This document shows positions 51,657 to 59,916 of a DNA stretch of 64,000 bases, piece after piece. Under the pieces are notes generated by a model, which was given only the letters and a program-made list of their open reading frames with translations, was not told where the DNA came from and made no database searches. A program made the position numbers and the translations under genes. This DNA is from Paenibacillus_D sp047238105 (lineage in GTDB: Bacteria; Bacillota; Bacilli; Paenibacillales; Paenibacillaceae), in assembly GCF_047238105.1 (NCBI RefSeq), contig NZ_JBDFMD010000001.1, forward strand, positions 4,402,001-4,466,000, in the 5' to 3' direction. Numbering within the stretch: the first letter of the stretch is position 1; each line of letters begins with the position of its first letter.

Positions 51657-52696
51657 CGGTCGGTGCGCGTGTACTCAAGACCGGCCTCGCCGTGGCGTTG
51701 GCTATCTTCGTCAGCGAGTGGCTGGGCTTCCCGTCGCCGATCATCGCCGCAGTGGCTGCGATCTTCACGATTCAACCCTCGATCTACCGGTCCTGGAAGC
51801 AGATGCTGGACCAGGTCCAGGCCAACCTGATCGGCGCGGCGATCGCACTCGCCGCCGTGCAGCTGTTCGGCAGCACGCCGATTGCCGTCGGCTTGGTCTG
51901 TATCGTCGTCATCCTGATCAACATCCGCTTGCGGATGGAGAGCACGATCGGCTTGACGCTCGTAACAGTAGTCGCCGTGATGGAGGCTCATGCTACGGGC
52001 TGGTGGTATGCCGTCGATCGGCTGCTCATGGTGTTGACGGGGATGGGCGCAGCCTTTACCGTCAACATCCTGCTGTTCCCGCCGCGTCCGCGCTACCAGT
52101 TCAATGTCCAGGTGGCACAGGCCAACCAGCAGCTCTCGTTGCTGCTGCGCACGGCGATCTCCAATGAGATGAAAGAGAAGATCTACAAGAAGGAACGCGA
52201 GCAGCTGCACGGCATGCTGCGCAAGCTGGACGAACAGTACAGCCTGTTCGATGAGGAACGGGCGATCACAGCAGCCAGCAAGCAGAGCCGGGCAAGACAG
52301 CTGCTGCTCTCCAAGCAGCTGATCAAGGCGCTGCAAAAAGGCGAGGACCTGCTGGATGCCGTCGAAGAGCATTATTTCGCCGCACCCGAGTCTGTCGCTT
52401 GGGCTGGAGCATTCGACCGTCATATCGAGGATCTGACCCGATATCATGAGCATATCCTGTTAAAGGCCGACGGCAAGATCAAAGCCGGCGCTGAGATCGG
52501 ACCGGATGGGAACCAAGGCAGCCGGCTGGTGGAGCAGCTGTCGGATTACTTGAGCATTGATCCTAAAGAACGGCAGCGGCTGGTATTTGTGGGGGCTGCT
52601 ATGTTCGAGTATGCGTATCATCTGCGGCGTCTGGAGAAGCTGGTCGAGCAGGTGGAGCAGCGGACGTCCTCCGGCGAAGTATCTGAAGACGACTAG
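51653..52696 (+). CDS. Aromatic acid exporter family (FUSC/ArAE-like) membrane protein
   Basis: 347 residues from ATG 51653, overlapping the repair gene. Five or six hydrophobic helices occupy residues 5-145 (LAVALAIFVSEWLGFPSPIIAAVAAIFTIQPS is the family hallmark region, here split as LAVALAIFVSEWLG and PSPIIAAVAAIFTIQPS). A cytosolic coiled-coil domain of about 190 residues follows (KKEREQLHGMLRKLDEQY, RRLEKLVEQVEQ). This is the YqjA/DUF939-type layout of Bacillales. Predicted to export aromatic acids or related compounds; the substrate is not shown. Its coupling to an AlkC-type gene is unusual. Confidence 0.85.
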   Translation: MTVGARVLKTGLAVALAIFVSEWLGFPSPIIAAVAAIFTIQPSIYRSWKQMLDQVQANLIGAAIALAAVQLFGSTPIAVGLVCIVVILINIRLRMESTIGLTLVTVVAVMEAHATGWWYAVDRLLMVLTGMGAAFTVNILLFPPRPRYQFNVQVAQANQQLSLLLRTAISNEMKEKIYKKEREQLHGMLRKLDEQYSLFDEERAITAASKQSRARQLLLSKQLIKALQKGEDLLDAVEEHYFAAPESVAWAGAFDRHIEDLTRYHEHILLKADGKIKAGAEIGPDGNQGSRLVEQLSDYLSIDPKERQRLVFVGAAMFEYAYHLRRLEKLVEQVEQRTSSGEVSEDD

Positions 52697-52729
52697 CTTA
52701 GTATCGGGGAGACAGGTTGGAAGAAGGAG

Positions 52730-52758
52730 TTGCCAGCAGCGGCTCCTTCAAGTATAAT
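52730..52758 (+). promoter_or_regulatory. SigA promoter of the tetR-type gene
   Basis: TTGCCA (52730-52735), 17 bases, TATAAT (52753-52758). The start near 52765 falls at the edge of the dyad operator. Confidence 0.75.
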
Positions 52759-52763
52759 GAATT

Positions 52764-52781
52764 AAACCAAACGGTCGGTTT
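52764..52781. promoter_or_regulatory. TetR-type operator O1 (own promoter)
   Basis: AAACCAAACGGTCGGTTT, a degenerate copy of the dyad found twice before the MFS gene. It begins six bases after the -10, so binding would block the regulator's own transcription. Confidence 0.7.
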
Positions 52782-52831
52782 TTTGTTTGGCTGGCAGATA
52801 GCTTTATTGCAAGACAAGGAGTGAATCCAAT

Positions 52832-53419
52832 ATGGCAACCGGAGCAAAAGGAGAACGGAAGCGTGAGCTGATCCTGAGCAAGGCGAAGGAATTATTCATT
52901 CAGCAGGGATACGGGGCTACTACGATGGAGGATCTTGTCACCTATTCAGGCGTCAGCAAGGGCAGTATCTATTATCATTTTGACAGTAAAGAGGAGCTAT
53001 TCCTTCAACTGCTGGAGAAGCATTCCCACGAGTGGTGGGTGGCGTGGAAGGAGCGGGAACCGGCGTATACAAGCTTCATCGAGCGGATCTATGGCGTAGC
53101 TGCGTATTATGTAGAGGATTTTTATAACCCATTGATCAAGGTGGCCGAAGAATTCAGCATGGGACAGAAGGATCAGGCCATGCTCGAACGGCTGTTGCGT
53201 ACCACCCTGGCACCACGGCAGATCTATGAAGAGATCCTGCAGGGCGGCGCGGCGGAAGGCCGACTTCGTGATATTCCGGTGCCGGAGCTTGCGCTGCTAT
53301 TTGCGGCGGTACTGGATGGGCTTACTATCACCTACTATGAACAAGATGGCGAGAATATCGAGCAGATCTACCGGCTCGCGGTCGACTGCTTCTTGCACGG
53401 TGTGTTGCAGGAGAGCTGA
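52832..53419 (+). CDS. TetR family transcriptional repressor
   Basis: 195 residues from ATG 52832 behind AAGGAGTG. N-terminal helix-turn-helix of the family (AKELFIQQGYGATTMEDLVTYSGVSKGSIYYHF), with a ligand-binding helical C-terminal domain (EEFSMGQKDQAMLERLL and so on). The ligand is probably a substrate of the MFS transporter encoded downstream. Matching dyads in front of both genes make autorepression plus control of the transporter very likely. The 154-base gap to the MFS gene holds two operators. Confidence 0.93.
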   Translation: MATGAKGERKRELILSKAKELFIQQGYGATTMEDLVTYSGVSKGSIYYHFDSKEELFLQLLEKHSHEWWVAWKEREPAYTSFIERIYGVAAYYVEDFYNPLIKVAEEFSMGQKDQAMLERLLRTTLAPRQIYEEILQGGAAEGRLRDIPVPELALLFAAVLDGLTITYYEQDGENIEQIYRLAVDCFLHGVLQES

Positions 53420-53499
53420 TGAAGTGGCAATAGCGGCAGATAAGCAATGCTTCGTCTTTACGGTAAAGGGCAGACATTGCTTTTCTTTCAAATAAAAAC

Positions 53500-53517
53500 A
53501 AACTGACTGGTCGGATT
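53500..53517. promoter_or_regulatory. TetR-type operator O2
   Basis: AAACTGACTGGTCGGATT, an imperfect palindrome closely matching the copy 40 bases downstream. Confidence 0.75.
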
Positions 53518-53539
53518 TCGAAAGAGATTTCCCTTTAAA

Positions 53540-53557
53540 AAACCGACTGGTCAGATT
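53540..53557. promoter_or_regulatory. TetR-type operator O3
   Basis: AAACCGACTGGTCAGATT. Its start is 40 bases after O2, close to four helical turns, so both dimers would sit on the same DNA face. It lies directly before the MFS ribosome site. Confidence 0.75.
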
Positions 53558-53573
53558 AATGGAGGCGGAATTT

Positions 53574-54809
53574 ATGAAAGAGTTAATTCGCAATCGTGTA
53601 TTCGTACTTGTGATGGGCTCGGACCTGCTGCAGCAGATCGGCATCTGGATCCGCAATATGGCGCTATTGTATTTTGTCGTAGCCCAGACGGGAGGCAACC
53701 CGATAGCCGTATCCCTGTTGACGCTGGCGGAATATGCCCCGATCTTCATCTTCTCACTCATCGGCGGCGTCCTGGCTGACCGGTGGCGTCCCAAACGGAC
53801 GATGATTACCGGCGACATCCTGAGTCTGCTGTCCATCCTGCCGATCTTGTGGGCTGTGCAGGCCGGTTACTGGCAGGCTGTATTTGCCGCAACGGCAGTG
53901 TCGGCTATCGTGTCCCAGTTCTCGGCGCCGTCATCGATGAAGATATTCAAACGGTATGTGCCGGATGAGCAAGTCGGTGCGGCGATGGCGATCTCGCAGA
54001 CGATGATGTCGTTGTTTATTATCGGCGGCCCGGTTCTCGGCACGTTCATTTATACCCAGTACGGGATCTCCTTGGCGCTGGGCTCGCTTGTGGTGTTGTT
54101 CTCGCTGTCCGCCCTCTGCCTCTCCTTCCTGCCGAAGTCGGAGCCTGTTGCACGGCCGGAGAAAACAAGCGTCTATGCAGAGTGGAAGAGCGGGGTGGTG
54201 TATGTCAAGGCGAAGCGGCAGCTGGTCGTGCTGTTCGTGCTGTATGGCCTGATCGCGTTGTCGACAGGGCTGATCCAGCCACTGGAGATCTTCCTGGTGA
54301 CAGAGCGGCTCCAGCTGCCGGAGGAAAGCCTGCAGTGGTTCACGGCTGTGAGCGGGCTCGGCCTGCTGCTCGGCGGCATCATCGCTGGTATTCTGTCTAC
54401 AGGCGGCAAGCTGAAGGGCAAGGAGGGCCGTGTGCTGCTTCTGGGCACCTTCGGATTAGGGCTCGCCACGATTGTCGAGGGGCTGTCGCTCTGGCCTCTC
54501 CTCACGGGCGGGATGCGGTTAATGACAGGCATCATGCTGGCCTTTATGCAGACGATCCTGGCAACCTTGATGCTGACCTCGGTCGACGAGAGCTACATCG
54601 GCCGGATCACCGGGCTGTTCACGCCCGTATTCACCGGCTTCATCCTGATCGGAACGGCGGTGTCGGGATTCTATATGCAGGCAACCTCTCTGACCGTAGT
54701 GTTCCTTACATCCGGCCTGCTGCTGGCGGCGGCTTCGCTTGTGACGTTGAAGCTGCGTGCTCCGCAGCTGCCAGTGCAGGGAGCTGCAGCCCTGAGCGCT
54801 GAAGAGTAA
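53574..54809 (+). CDS. MFS transporter (multidrug efflux type)
   Basis: 411 residues from ATG 53574, eight bases after GGAGG (ATG 53559 would overlap the ribosome site). Twelve hydrophobic helices are visible, with the MFS loop motif after helix 2 (GGVLADRWRPKRTMI). The fold is that of the MFS-3/enterobactin-exporter-like efflux proteins (LLQQIGIWIRNMALLYFVV start). It probably exports a drug or metabolite sensed by the TetR-type regulator upstream. A bidirectional terminator follows. Confidence 0.92.
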   Translation: MKELIRNRVFVLVMGSDLLQQIGIWIRNMALLYFVVAQTGGNPIAVSLLTLAEYAPIFIFSLIGGVLADRWRPKRTMITGDILSLLSILPILWAVQAGYWQAVFAATAVSAIVSQFSAPSSMKIFKRYVPDEQVGAAMAISQTMMSLFIIGGPVLGTFIYTQYGISLALGSLVVLFSLSALCLSFLPKSEPVARPEKTSVYAEWKSGVVYVKAKRQLVVLFVLYGLIALSTGLIQPLEIFLVTERLQLPEESLQWFTAVSGLGLLLGGIIAGILSTGGKLKGKEGRVLLLGTFGLGLATIVEGLSLWPLLTGGMRLMTGIMLAFMQTILATLMLTSVDESYIGRITGLFTPVFTGFILIGTAVSGFYMQATSLTVVFLTSGLLLAAASLVTLKLRAPQLPVQGAAALSAEE

Positions 54810-54853
54810 GAAGAAGGGGCGATAGAGTCAGAAGTAGGTAGTTCGATAGCACG

Positions 54854-54888
54854 AAAAGCAGTCTGCCCTGTAGGGACAGACTGCTTTT
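54854..54888. terminator. Bidirectional terminator after the MFS gene
   Basis: AAAAGCAGTCTG (54854-54865) pairs with CAGACTGCTTTT (54877-54888); it serves the MFS gene and the convergent ilvA group. Confidence 0.9.
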
Positions 54889-54953
54889 GCGACGCTTGTC
54901 GCGCCCTCGGCTAGTCATGCATAACAAGTGCTGCTGGATCTCGTCTGGCACAG

Positions 54954-55253
54954 CTAGTGCTTGTCTTTCTCCTTATCCTCCGGATGGCGCCGCGGATGCT
55001 GCAGGTGGGCTTCCAGGTTGCTCACTTCTTTCTCCGGTATCAACCGCTGGTCGGTACGTCCTTGATGATGATTGTCAAAATCGAGCTCGGTCAGCTCCCA
55101 CGCCGTCGTACCCAGCTGCGGGTCGGCGGGGAAGACATCGCCGCGCTTCAGCGTCGTCTCGCCGCCCCACTCGTTGCGGTAGATGCCATCCACCTCGACC
55201 GGCTCGCCGGAGATGGGAAGCATGTCATGATATTGTTCGCTCACGGGTACCAT
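54954..55253 (-). CDS. Small YjzC-like protein
   Basis: About 99 residues read leftward. The start is uncertain: ATG 55253 is very close to AAGGAG and a GTG nine bases further in is better spaced; an upstream ATG at 55292 has no ribosome site. The pattern GEPVEVDGIYRNEWGGETTLKRGD-VFPA...AWELTEL (broken here at the dash) resembles the YjzC family of small Bacillales proteins (Gly/Pro, then TLKxGDxFP). The C-terminus is highly charged (HPEDKEKDKH). Function unknown; it may be transcribed with the VTT gene upstream. Confidence 0.65.
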   Translation of the reverse strand: MVPVSEQYHDMLPISGEPVEVDGIYRNEWGGETTLKRGDVFPADPQLGTTAWELTELDFDNHHQGRTDQRLIPEKEVSNLEAHLQHPRRHPEDKEKDKH

Positions 55254-55326
55254 CGCTCCTTGTGATAGGGTGTAGCCTGCACCTGATAGCATGTCACAAA
55301 CAATCGATGATTATAAGTCTGGTAGG

Positions 55327-55929
55327 TCAGTACTGGTACCGCCGTTCCAGACGCTTGCCTCCGAACCACATCATATACATCACCGCTCCGGCCAGCAGGA
55401 TGCGCCAGGGCTCGTCCACCAGATCTGTGATGTTGAAGCTGAGCAGCGACACACAGATGATCATGACAGCCTTGCCGAGCGAGACGGCGATCATGAACGT
55501 ACGGAACGGGATCGTGCTCAGTCCCGAAGCGATGTTGATCAGGGAAGATGGTGAGAAAGGGAAACAGGCGAGCAGGAAGATAGGCGTGAATCCCTTGCGT
55601 TCGATCCAGTGGAAGAACCGGGACGTCGCCGGGTACTTGCGCTGCAGCCAGCTGCCCAGGCGGCCGCCAAGCTTGCGGGCGAGCCAGAACACCAGCATGC
55701 AACCGAGCGAGACGCCGATCCAGGAGTACAGGATACCTAGCCCCAGGCCGTAAACGTTGGCATTGGCTGCTATAATCAGCAGCAGCGGCAGGAAAGGCAG
55801 CATGGCTTCCAACAGCGGCGCCAGGATGCCGGGCAGCGGTCCGTAAGAGGAGTAACTCTCCAAAGCCCGCTGCAGTGTATCGGGATCAGTAGCAGACAGT
55901 TCACGAATCCATTCATTAATCTTGCTCAT
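55327..55929 (-). CDS. VTT-domain (TVP38/TMEM64, DedA-superfamily) membrane protein
   Basis: 200 residues read leftward from ATG 55929. Four to five hydrophobic segments surround the family core GILYSWIGVSLGCMLVFWLARKLGG and the re-entrant FPFSPSSLINIASGLS. VTT proteins are lipid scramblase- or lipid-transport-like in bacteria and eukaryotes; the role here is unknown. It starts 16 bases after the ilvA stop and so is probably in the ilvA operon, an association that may be incidental. Confidence 0.88.
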   Translation of the reverse strand: MSKINEWIRELSATDPDTLQRALESYSSYGPLPGILAPLLEAMLPFLPLLLIIAANANVYGLGLGILYSWIGVSLGCMLVFWLARKLGGRLGSWLQRKYPATSRFFHWIERKGFTPIFLLACFPFSPSSLINIASGLSTIPFRTFMIAVSLGKAVMIICVSLLSFNITDLVDEPWRILLAGAVMYMMWFGGKRLERRYQY

Positions 55930-55945
55930 AAAGCATGTCTCCGTT

Positions 55946-57217
55946 CTAGATCAATAGATTGAACAGCAGCGGGTCCTTGTTCAGCTCAAGGTATTGAAAC
56001 CCTTTGTTGTTCATGCGCGCTATTAAAGGCTCGTAGTCGCTGCGCTGCTTGAGCTCGATGCCGACAAGCGCAGGGCCGTTATCCTTGTTATGCTTCTTCG
56101 TGTACTCAAATCGCGTGATGTCGTCGTCCGGACCGAGCACATCATCGAGGAACTCTCGAAGCGCTCCCGCCCGCTGCGGGAAGTTCAGCATGAAGTAATG
56201 CTTGAGTCCTTCGTAGACCAGCGACCGTTCCTTGATCTCCTGCATCCGGTCTATATCATTATTACCCCCGCTGACGATGCATACTACCGTTTTTCCAACA
56301 ATTGCATCCCGATATTGCTCGAGTGCCGCGATCGGCAGCGCCCCGGCTGGTTCGGCCACGATGGCGCTCTCGTTGTAGAGCTCCAGCAGAGTTGTACAGA
56401 TCCGCCCTTCGGAGACGACGGCGAGCTCGTCGAGATACTCCCTGCACATCGCAAAGGTCAAGTCGCCGACGCGCTTGACGGCGGCACCGTCGACGAACTT
56501 GTCGATCTCCGCGAGCGGCGTGACTTCGCCTGCCGCAAACGAAGCCTTCATCGAAGGCGCGCCTTCCGGCTCGACCCCGATCAGCTTGGTGCCGGGCGCG
56601 GCCGCCCGGACGTATGCGCCGACTCCTGCGGCGAGGCCGCCGCCGCCGACCGTCATGAACAGATAATCCGGAGGCGTGGAGGCGGCCTCCAGAATCTCCA
56701 GACCGATCGTGCCATTGCCGGCGATGATGCCGGGGTCGTCGAAGGGATGGATGAACGTCATCTCATCCCGGGTGCTGGCGGCGATCGCCTCGGCATAGGC
56801 ATCGTCAAACGTATCGCCGATCAACACCACCTCAACACGCGGGCCGCCGAAGAAGTTGACCTGATTGACCTTCTGGCGCGGGGTGGTGGCGGGCATGAAG
56901 ATGCGGCCTTCGACCCCGAGGACCTGGCAGGAGTACGCTACGCCTTGAGCATGATTGCCCGCGCTGGCACAGACGACGCCTCGTGCAAGCTGCTCCGCCG
57001 ACAGGGATTTCATGGCATGGTAGGCACCCCTCAGTTTGAAGGAACGGACGACCTGCAGATCCTCCCGTTTGAGCAGTACATTGCATCCATATCGTTCGGA
57101 CAGCACCCGACTGTGCTGCAGCGGCGTCCGGTTGACGACATCCTTGAGCAGATGCTGGGCAAAGACGATATCGGTCAACGTTACCGGCGGCTTGTTGTCA
57201 CCTGTGTTTTGATTCAT
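55946..57217 (-). CDS. ilvA: Threonine dehydratase (biosynthetic)
   Basis: 423 residues read leftward from ATG 57217. It converts threonine to 2-oxobutanoate, the first step to isoleucine, using pyridoxal phosphate bound to the lysine in VRSFKLRGAYHA. The phosphate-binding loop (VGGGGLAAGV), the family segment SAGNHAQGVAYSC and a single C-terminal ACT-like domain (YFMLNFPQRAGALREFLDDV) are present, the same short form as Bacillus IlvA, normally feedback-inhibited by isoleucine. A T-box leader upstream couples expression to tRNA charging. Confidence 0.96.
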   Translation of the reverse strand: MNQNTGDNKPPVTLTDIVFAQHLLKDVVNRTPLQHSRVLSERYGCNVLLKREDLQVVRSFKLRGAYHAMKSLSAEQLARGVVCASAGNHAQGVAYSCQVLGVEGRIFMPATTPRQKVNQVNFFGGPRVEVVLIGDTFDDAYAEAIAASTRDEMTFIHPFDDPGIIAGNGTIGLEILEAASTPPDYLFMTVGGGGLAAGVGAYVRAAAPGTKLIGVEPEGAPSMKASFAAGEVTPLAEIDKFVDGAAVKRVGDLTFAMCREYLDELAVVSEGRICTTLLELYNESAIVAEPAGALPIAALEQYRDAIVGKTVVCIVSGGNNDIDRMQEIKERSLVYEGLKHYFMLNFPQRAGALREFLDDVLGPDDDITRFEYTKKHNKDNGPALVGIELKQRSDYEPLIARMNNKGFQYLELNKDPLLFNLLI

Positions 57218-57269
57218 CTCGGATCATTCCCTTCCGTAACCTAATATAATTGTTTTTCTAATAATCCGT

Positions 57270-57297
57270 GTTCAAAAAGTCGGTTTTCAGCACCGAA
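57270..57297 (+). repeat. Dispersed intergenic motif, copy 3
   Basis: Begins GTTCAAAAAGTCGGTTTTCA and continues AGCACCGAA (overlapping ends), nearly identical to the copy at 19064-19091. It lies between the T-box terminator and the ilvA start, so it is part of the ilvA mRNA on the minus strand. Confidence 0.6.
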
Positions 57298-57311
57298 AGG
57301 TTCCTTGAAAA

Positions 57312-57600
57312 CAAAAAAATCCCGTCCCACAGGGACGAGATAGACTCGCGATACCACCCTTATTCCGCTGCAATGCTCCTACCGGATGCAGCGGCTCTCT
57401 GTCACGTACCACCATACGTGCTCCCGCTAACGGAGGATACCGTCCACAGCCTACTACCCCGCAGAGGAGGGTTCGGTCAGGATTCTCGGGGAGGATCTTC
57501 TGCCTGACTGGTCCCGCCGGCCTCGCAGCTGCCGCCGGCTCTCTGAAGAGACCCTTGGATGTCAGACCTACTATTTCCCGTCAACGAAAAGTATATCAGC
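57312..57600 (-). promoter_or_regulatory. T-box riboswitch leader of ilvA
   Basis: On the minus strand the leader contains the AGTA of the specifier loop (in GGAAATAGTAGG), the Stem I pattern AGAGAGCCGG and CTGCGAGG, the T-box AAGGGTGGTATCGCG (57361-57347), and an intrinsic terminator CTCGTCCC-TGT-GGGACGGG followed by seven T (57340-57312). Uncharged tRNA pairs with the GGTGG bulge and blocks the terminator. The specifier codon is probably ATC (Ile) in AGAATCTGACC; an ACC (Thr) lies a few bases on, so this is not certain. Confidence 0.9.
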
Positions 57601-57607
57601 TACTTCA

Positions 57608-57636
57608 TTTATACGCTCCCGGATATTAAAAGTCAA
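57608..57636 (-). promoter_or_regulatory. Promoter of the ilvA T-box transcript
   Basis: On the minus strand TTGACT (57636-57631), 17 bases, TATAAA (57613-57608). The start would be near 57601, just at the 5' end of the T-box leader. Confidence 0.75.
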
Positions 57637-57766
57637 CCGGAGGCTGATTTTACGGCATCAATAATTAACAGGGTAGCTATTCAACGACATAGGAGATATC
57701 CGCCATGAACAGTGAATGCAGCTAATTGGGCTGGAATCAGATGTCAATAATTATGTGAATTGGCGA

Positions 57767-57795
57767 TTGACACCATTTTATGAGTTGATTATAAT
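57767..57795 (+). promoter_or_regulatory. Consensus SigA promoter of the riboswitch-FapA-HD-GYP transcript
   Basis: TTGACA (57767-57772), 17 bases, TATAAT (57790-57795): both hexamers and the spacing are perfect consensus. The start near 57802 leaves a leader of about 240 bases. Confidence 0.9.
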
Positions 57796-57864
57796 ACTTA
57801 TAGACTACTGTGTCGAATTTTGACGCTGGTTTTTGTGGTCACAAAGGACTATATCATGTGATTT

Positions 57865-57963
57865 CTACTGCGAAAAAGGCAAACCCGACGAAAGTCGGGG
57901 ACGCAAAGCTACAGACCTAAGGGATCTTCGGATGCTATCGGTGGCTGGGTTACCGAATAGTAG
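57865..57963 (+). promoter_or_regulatory. Cyclic di-GMP-I (GEMM-I) riboswitch
   Basis: P1 pairs CTACT (57865-57869) with AGTAG (57959-57963). The conserved junction GGCAAACC, the P2 hairpin CCGAC-GAAA-GTCGG with a GNRA loop, the invariant GGGACGCAAAGCTAC, the CCTAAGG receptor strand and GGCTGGGTTACCGAA are all present. The base corresponding to G20 of the Vc2 aptamer is G, which favours c-di-GMP over cGAMP. A terminator hairpin follows within 11 bases, so ligand binding would control transcription of the downstream genes. Confidence 0.93.
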
Positions 57964-57973
57964 GGAATAGTGG

Positions 57974-58020
57974 AACAGCAAAGCTATCCCTGACTAGATG
58001 GGTTGGCTTTGCTGTTTATT
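57974..58020 (+). terminator. Riboswitch expression-platform terminator
   Basis: AACAGCAAAGC (57974-57984) pairs with GCTTTGCTGTT (58006-58016), then TATTTTG. An interrupted T-run makes it moderate. It lies between the aptamer and the FapA ribosome site. Confidence 0.7.
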
Positions 58021-58044
58021 TTGCGTGGAAGGAATGTGATTCCA

Positions 58045-59916
58045 ATGTCTTCTCGGATGTCGGAAGACCAGTTATTCGAGTTGATCAGCCAGTTGGATCT
58101 CCAAGAGGATGAGGGAGCATTGCGGGAGCCGCAATCAGGTCCCTCAATTGGCATGCGCGCTTTCCTGAAGATCAAGGACAACCGGATCGAGTTGCTCCCT
58201 ACCGGTGAGCCGGGCGAAGACCCGTTCATCGAAGCAGCTCCTCCCGTCAGACTCCGGATCAATGGCGAGCCGCTGGCGAGCCGCTGTCAGGTGCAGCCCG
58301 GGGATCAGGTGGAGTGGGAGCTCGAGGAGACGCCGCAGTTCCATATCAAATTCTCGCCGGACCGGATGCGTGCATGGTTCGTCCTGCTCGCCAATGAGCG
58401 TCATCGGCTGCGGCTGCAGGATACACCGGCAACCGCTGAACTGCTGGTCAAGACGGAACGGGTACCGTATGAACTGCCCAAACGGCTGACCCTGATCGAT
58501 ATCGCTCCCGAGCTCGAACAATTCGCGATGGTGAAGGTGGATTATCAGGCTATCCAGCGCGAACTCGACCATCCTACCTATCAGCCTGTGTTGATCGCCA
58601 GAGGCAAGGATCCAACCCCCGGCAGAGACGCGACGCTGGAAATCTTCTTCAAGGAGCAGATCATCAGCGAGTTCGAAGAGGTCAACGGTATGATCGATTA
58701 CCGCAACCATTTGAAAATCCCGTCCGTGAAAGTGGGCGAGCTGGTCGCCCGCAAAATCCCGCTGGTCCCCGGACTCCCGGGCTATGATGTATTTGGAACG
58801 CCGATCGACCCGCCGCGCTCCAAGGACATCATGCTGGTGGCCAAAAACCATATCCGGCTGGCCCATCATGACGCATACGCGCTCAAGGAGGGCCGGCCGC
58901 GGATCACCGGCGAGCGCATCAAGCTGATCGATATTACGACTACGCATGTCGTGCCGGGAGATGTCGATATGAAGACGGGCAACATCGTATTCTCCGGAGA
59001 CGTGATCATCTACGGCAATATTACCGACGGCATGATCGTAGAAGCGCTCGGTGATATCTACGTCATGGGCAATGTCTATCGCGCCACTGCCACAGCAACG
59101 GGAAGCATCTATATCAAGGGCAACGCTATCGGCAGCAAGCTTTATTCCGGACATTACGGCGTGCTATTCAATCGGTTGTGCACGCACTCGAACAATCTGA
59201 ACGGTCAACTCCAGCAGCTGCGGAGCACCATGAAGCAGCTGGGGACGATGGCAGTGTCAAGAGGTCAGACCGTCTCGCAGCGGCAGATGTTCCAGCTGCT
59301 GCTGGAAACCAAGTTCCGGCAGATCCCGCTTACCGTCAAGGAAATCCTGCAGTGCATCTCCAATATCCAGCAGATCCAGAACGGTCAGTTGGGCGAGCTG
59401 AAGAACAAGCTGCAAGAGCTGCAGCTGCCGCTTCGGGAAACCTCCAATCTGTCAAAGCTGTTAGATGAGCTGCAATTCATCCTGATCGAGACAGTGGATT
59501 CCATCAAGCGGTGTGAGGAGCTGGACGTGCGAACCGAGCTGGAGCAGTGCAACATGACCAGCATCATGTCGGGCGGAGACATCGTGATCAAAAAGCAGGG
59601 AGTTGTGCAAAGCCAGCTGTTCTCCAAAGGGCATATCGTCTTTCATGAGCATGACTCGGTGTGCCGGGGCTCTCAATTGGAGGCGGAGGGCTCGATCTCG
59701 GCGATGATCGTGGGCGGCAAATCCGGCGGCAGTACCCTACTAAAGGCGGGCGAGCGGGTAGTGGTCTCCCGGATGTACGAAGGCAGGGTAGTCGTAGGGC
59801 GGTTTGCCAGGGATATCCTGGAGCCAGTCGAACAAATGGAGTTTCGCGTCCGCCAGAACCGCCTGGTGATGAATTCTACTCAAGACAGAAACGGAGAATC
59901 GGATCGTGTGTGCTGA
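58045..59916 (+). CDS. FapA/DUF342 family protein
   Basis: About 623 residues. The start is ATG 58045 (GAAGGA lies 11 bases upstream); the frame is open further upstream but that part is inside the terminator. The middle (about 200-400) is the DUF342/FapA domain, with the repeated strand pattern of a beta-helix (GDVDMKTGNIVFSGDVIIYGNI, GDIYVMGNVYRA, GSIYIKGNAIGSK). A coiled coil follows (about 405-500), then more beta-helix (GGDIVIKKQGVVQ, GSISAMIVGGK). FapA-type proteins are cytosolic, often linked to motility or polar sites, and their biochemical role is unclear. It is under the c-di-GMP riboswitch and overlaps an HD-GYP gene. Confidence 0.9.
   Translation: MSSRMSEDQLFELISQLDLQEDEGALREPQSGPSIGMRAFLKIKDNRIELLPTGEPGEDPFIEAAPPVRLRINGEPLASRCQVQPGDQVEWELEETPQFHIKFSPDRMRAWFVLLANERHRLRLQDTPATAELLVKTERVPYELPKRLTLIDIAPELEQFAMVKVDYQAIQRELDHPTYQPVLIARGKDPTPGRDATLEIFFKEQIISEFEEVNGMIDYRNHLKIPSVKVGELVARKIPLVPGLPGYDVFGTPIDPPRSKDIMLVAKNHIRLAHHDAYALKEGRPRITGERIKLIDITTTHVVPGDVDMKTGNIVFSGDVIIYGNITDGMIVEALGDIYVMGNVYRATATATGSIYIKGNAIGSKLYSGHYGVLFNRLCTHSNNLNGQLQQLRSTMKQLGTMAVSRGQTVSQRQMFQLLLETKFRQIPLTVKEILQCISNIQQIQNGQLGELKNKLQELQLPLRETSNLSKLLDELQFILIETVDSIKRCEELDVRTELEQCNMTSIMSGGDIVIKKQGVVQSQLFSKGHIVFHEHDSVCRGSQLEAEGSISAMIVGGKSGGSTLLKAGERVVVSRMYEGRVVVGRFARDILEPVEQMEFRVRQNRLVMNSTQDRNGESDRVC

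Noticed and set aside
56090..57244. 384-codon plus-strand frame opposite ilvA
   Set aside because: Shadow of ilvA, which has its PLP lysine and full family pattern.
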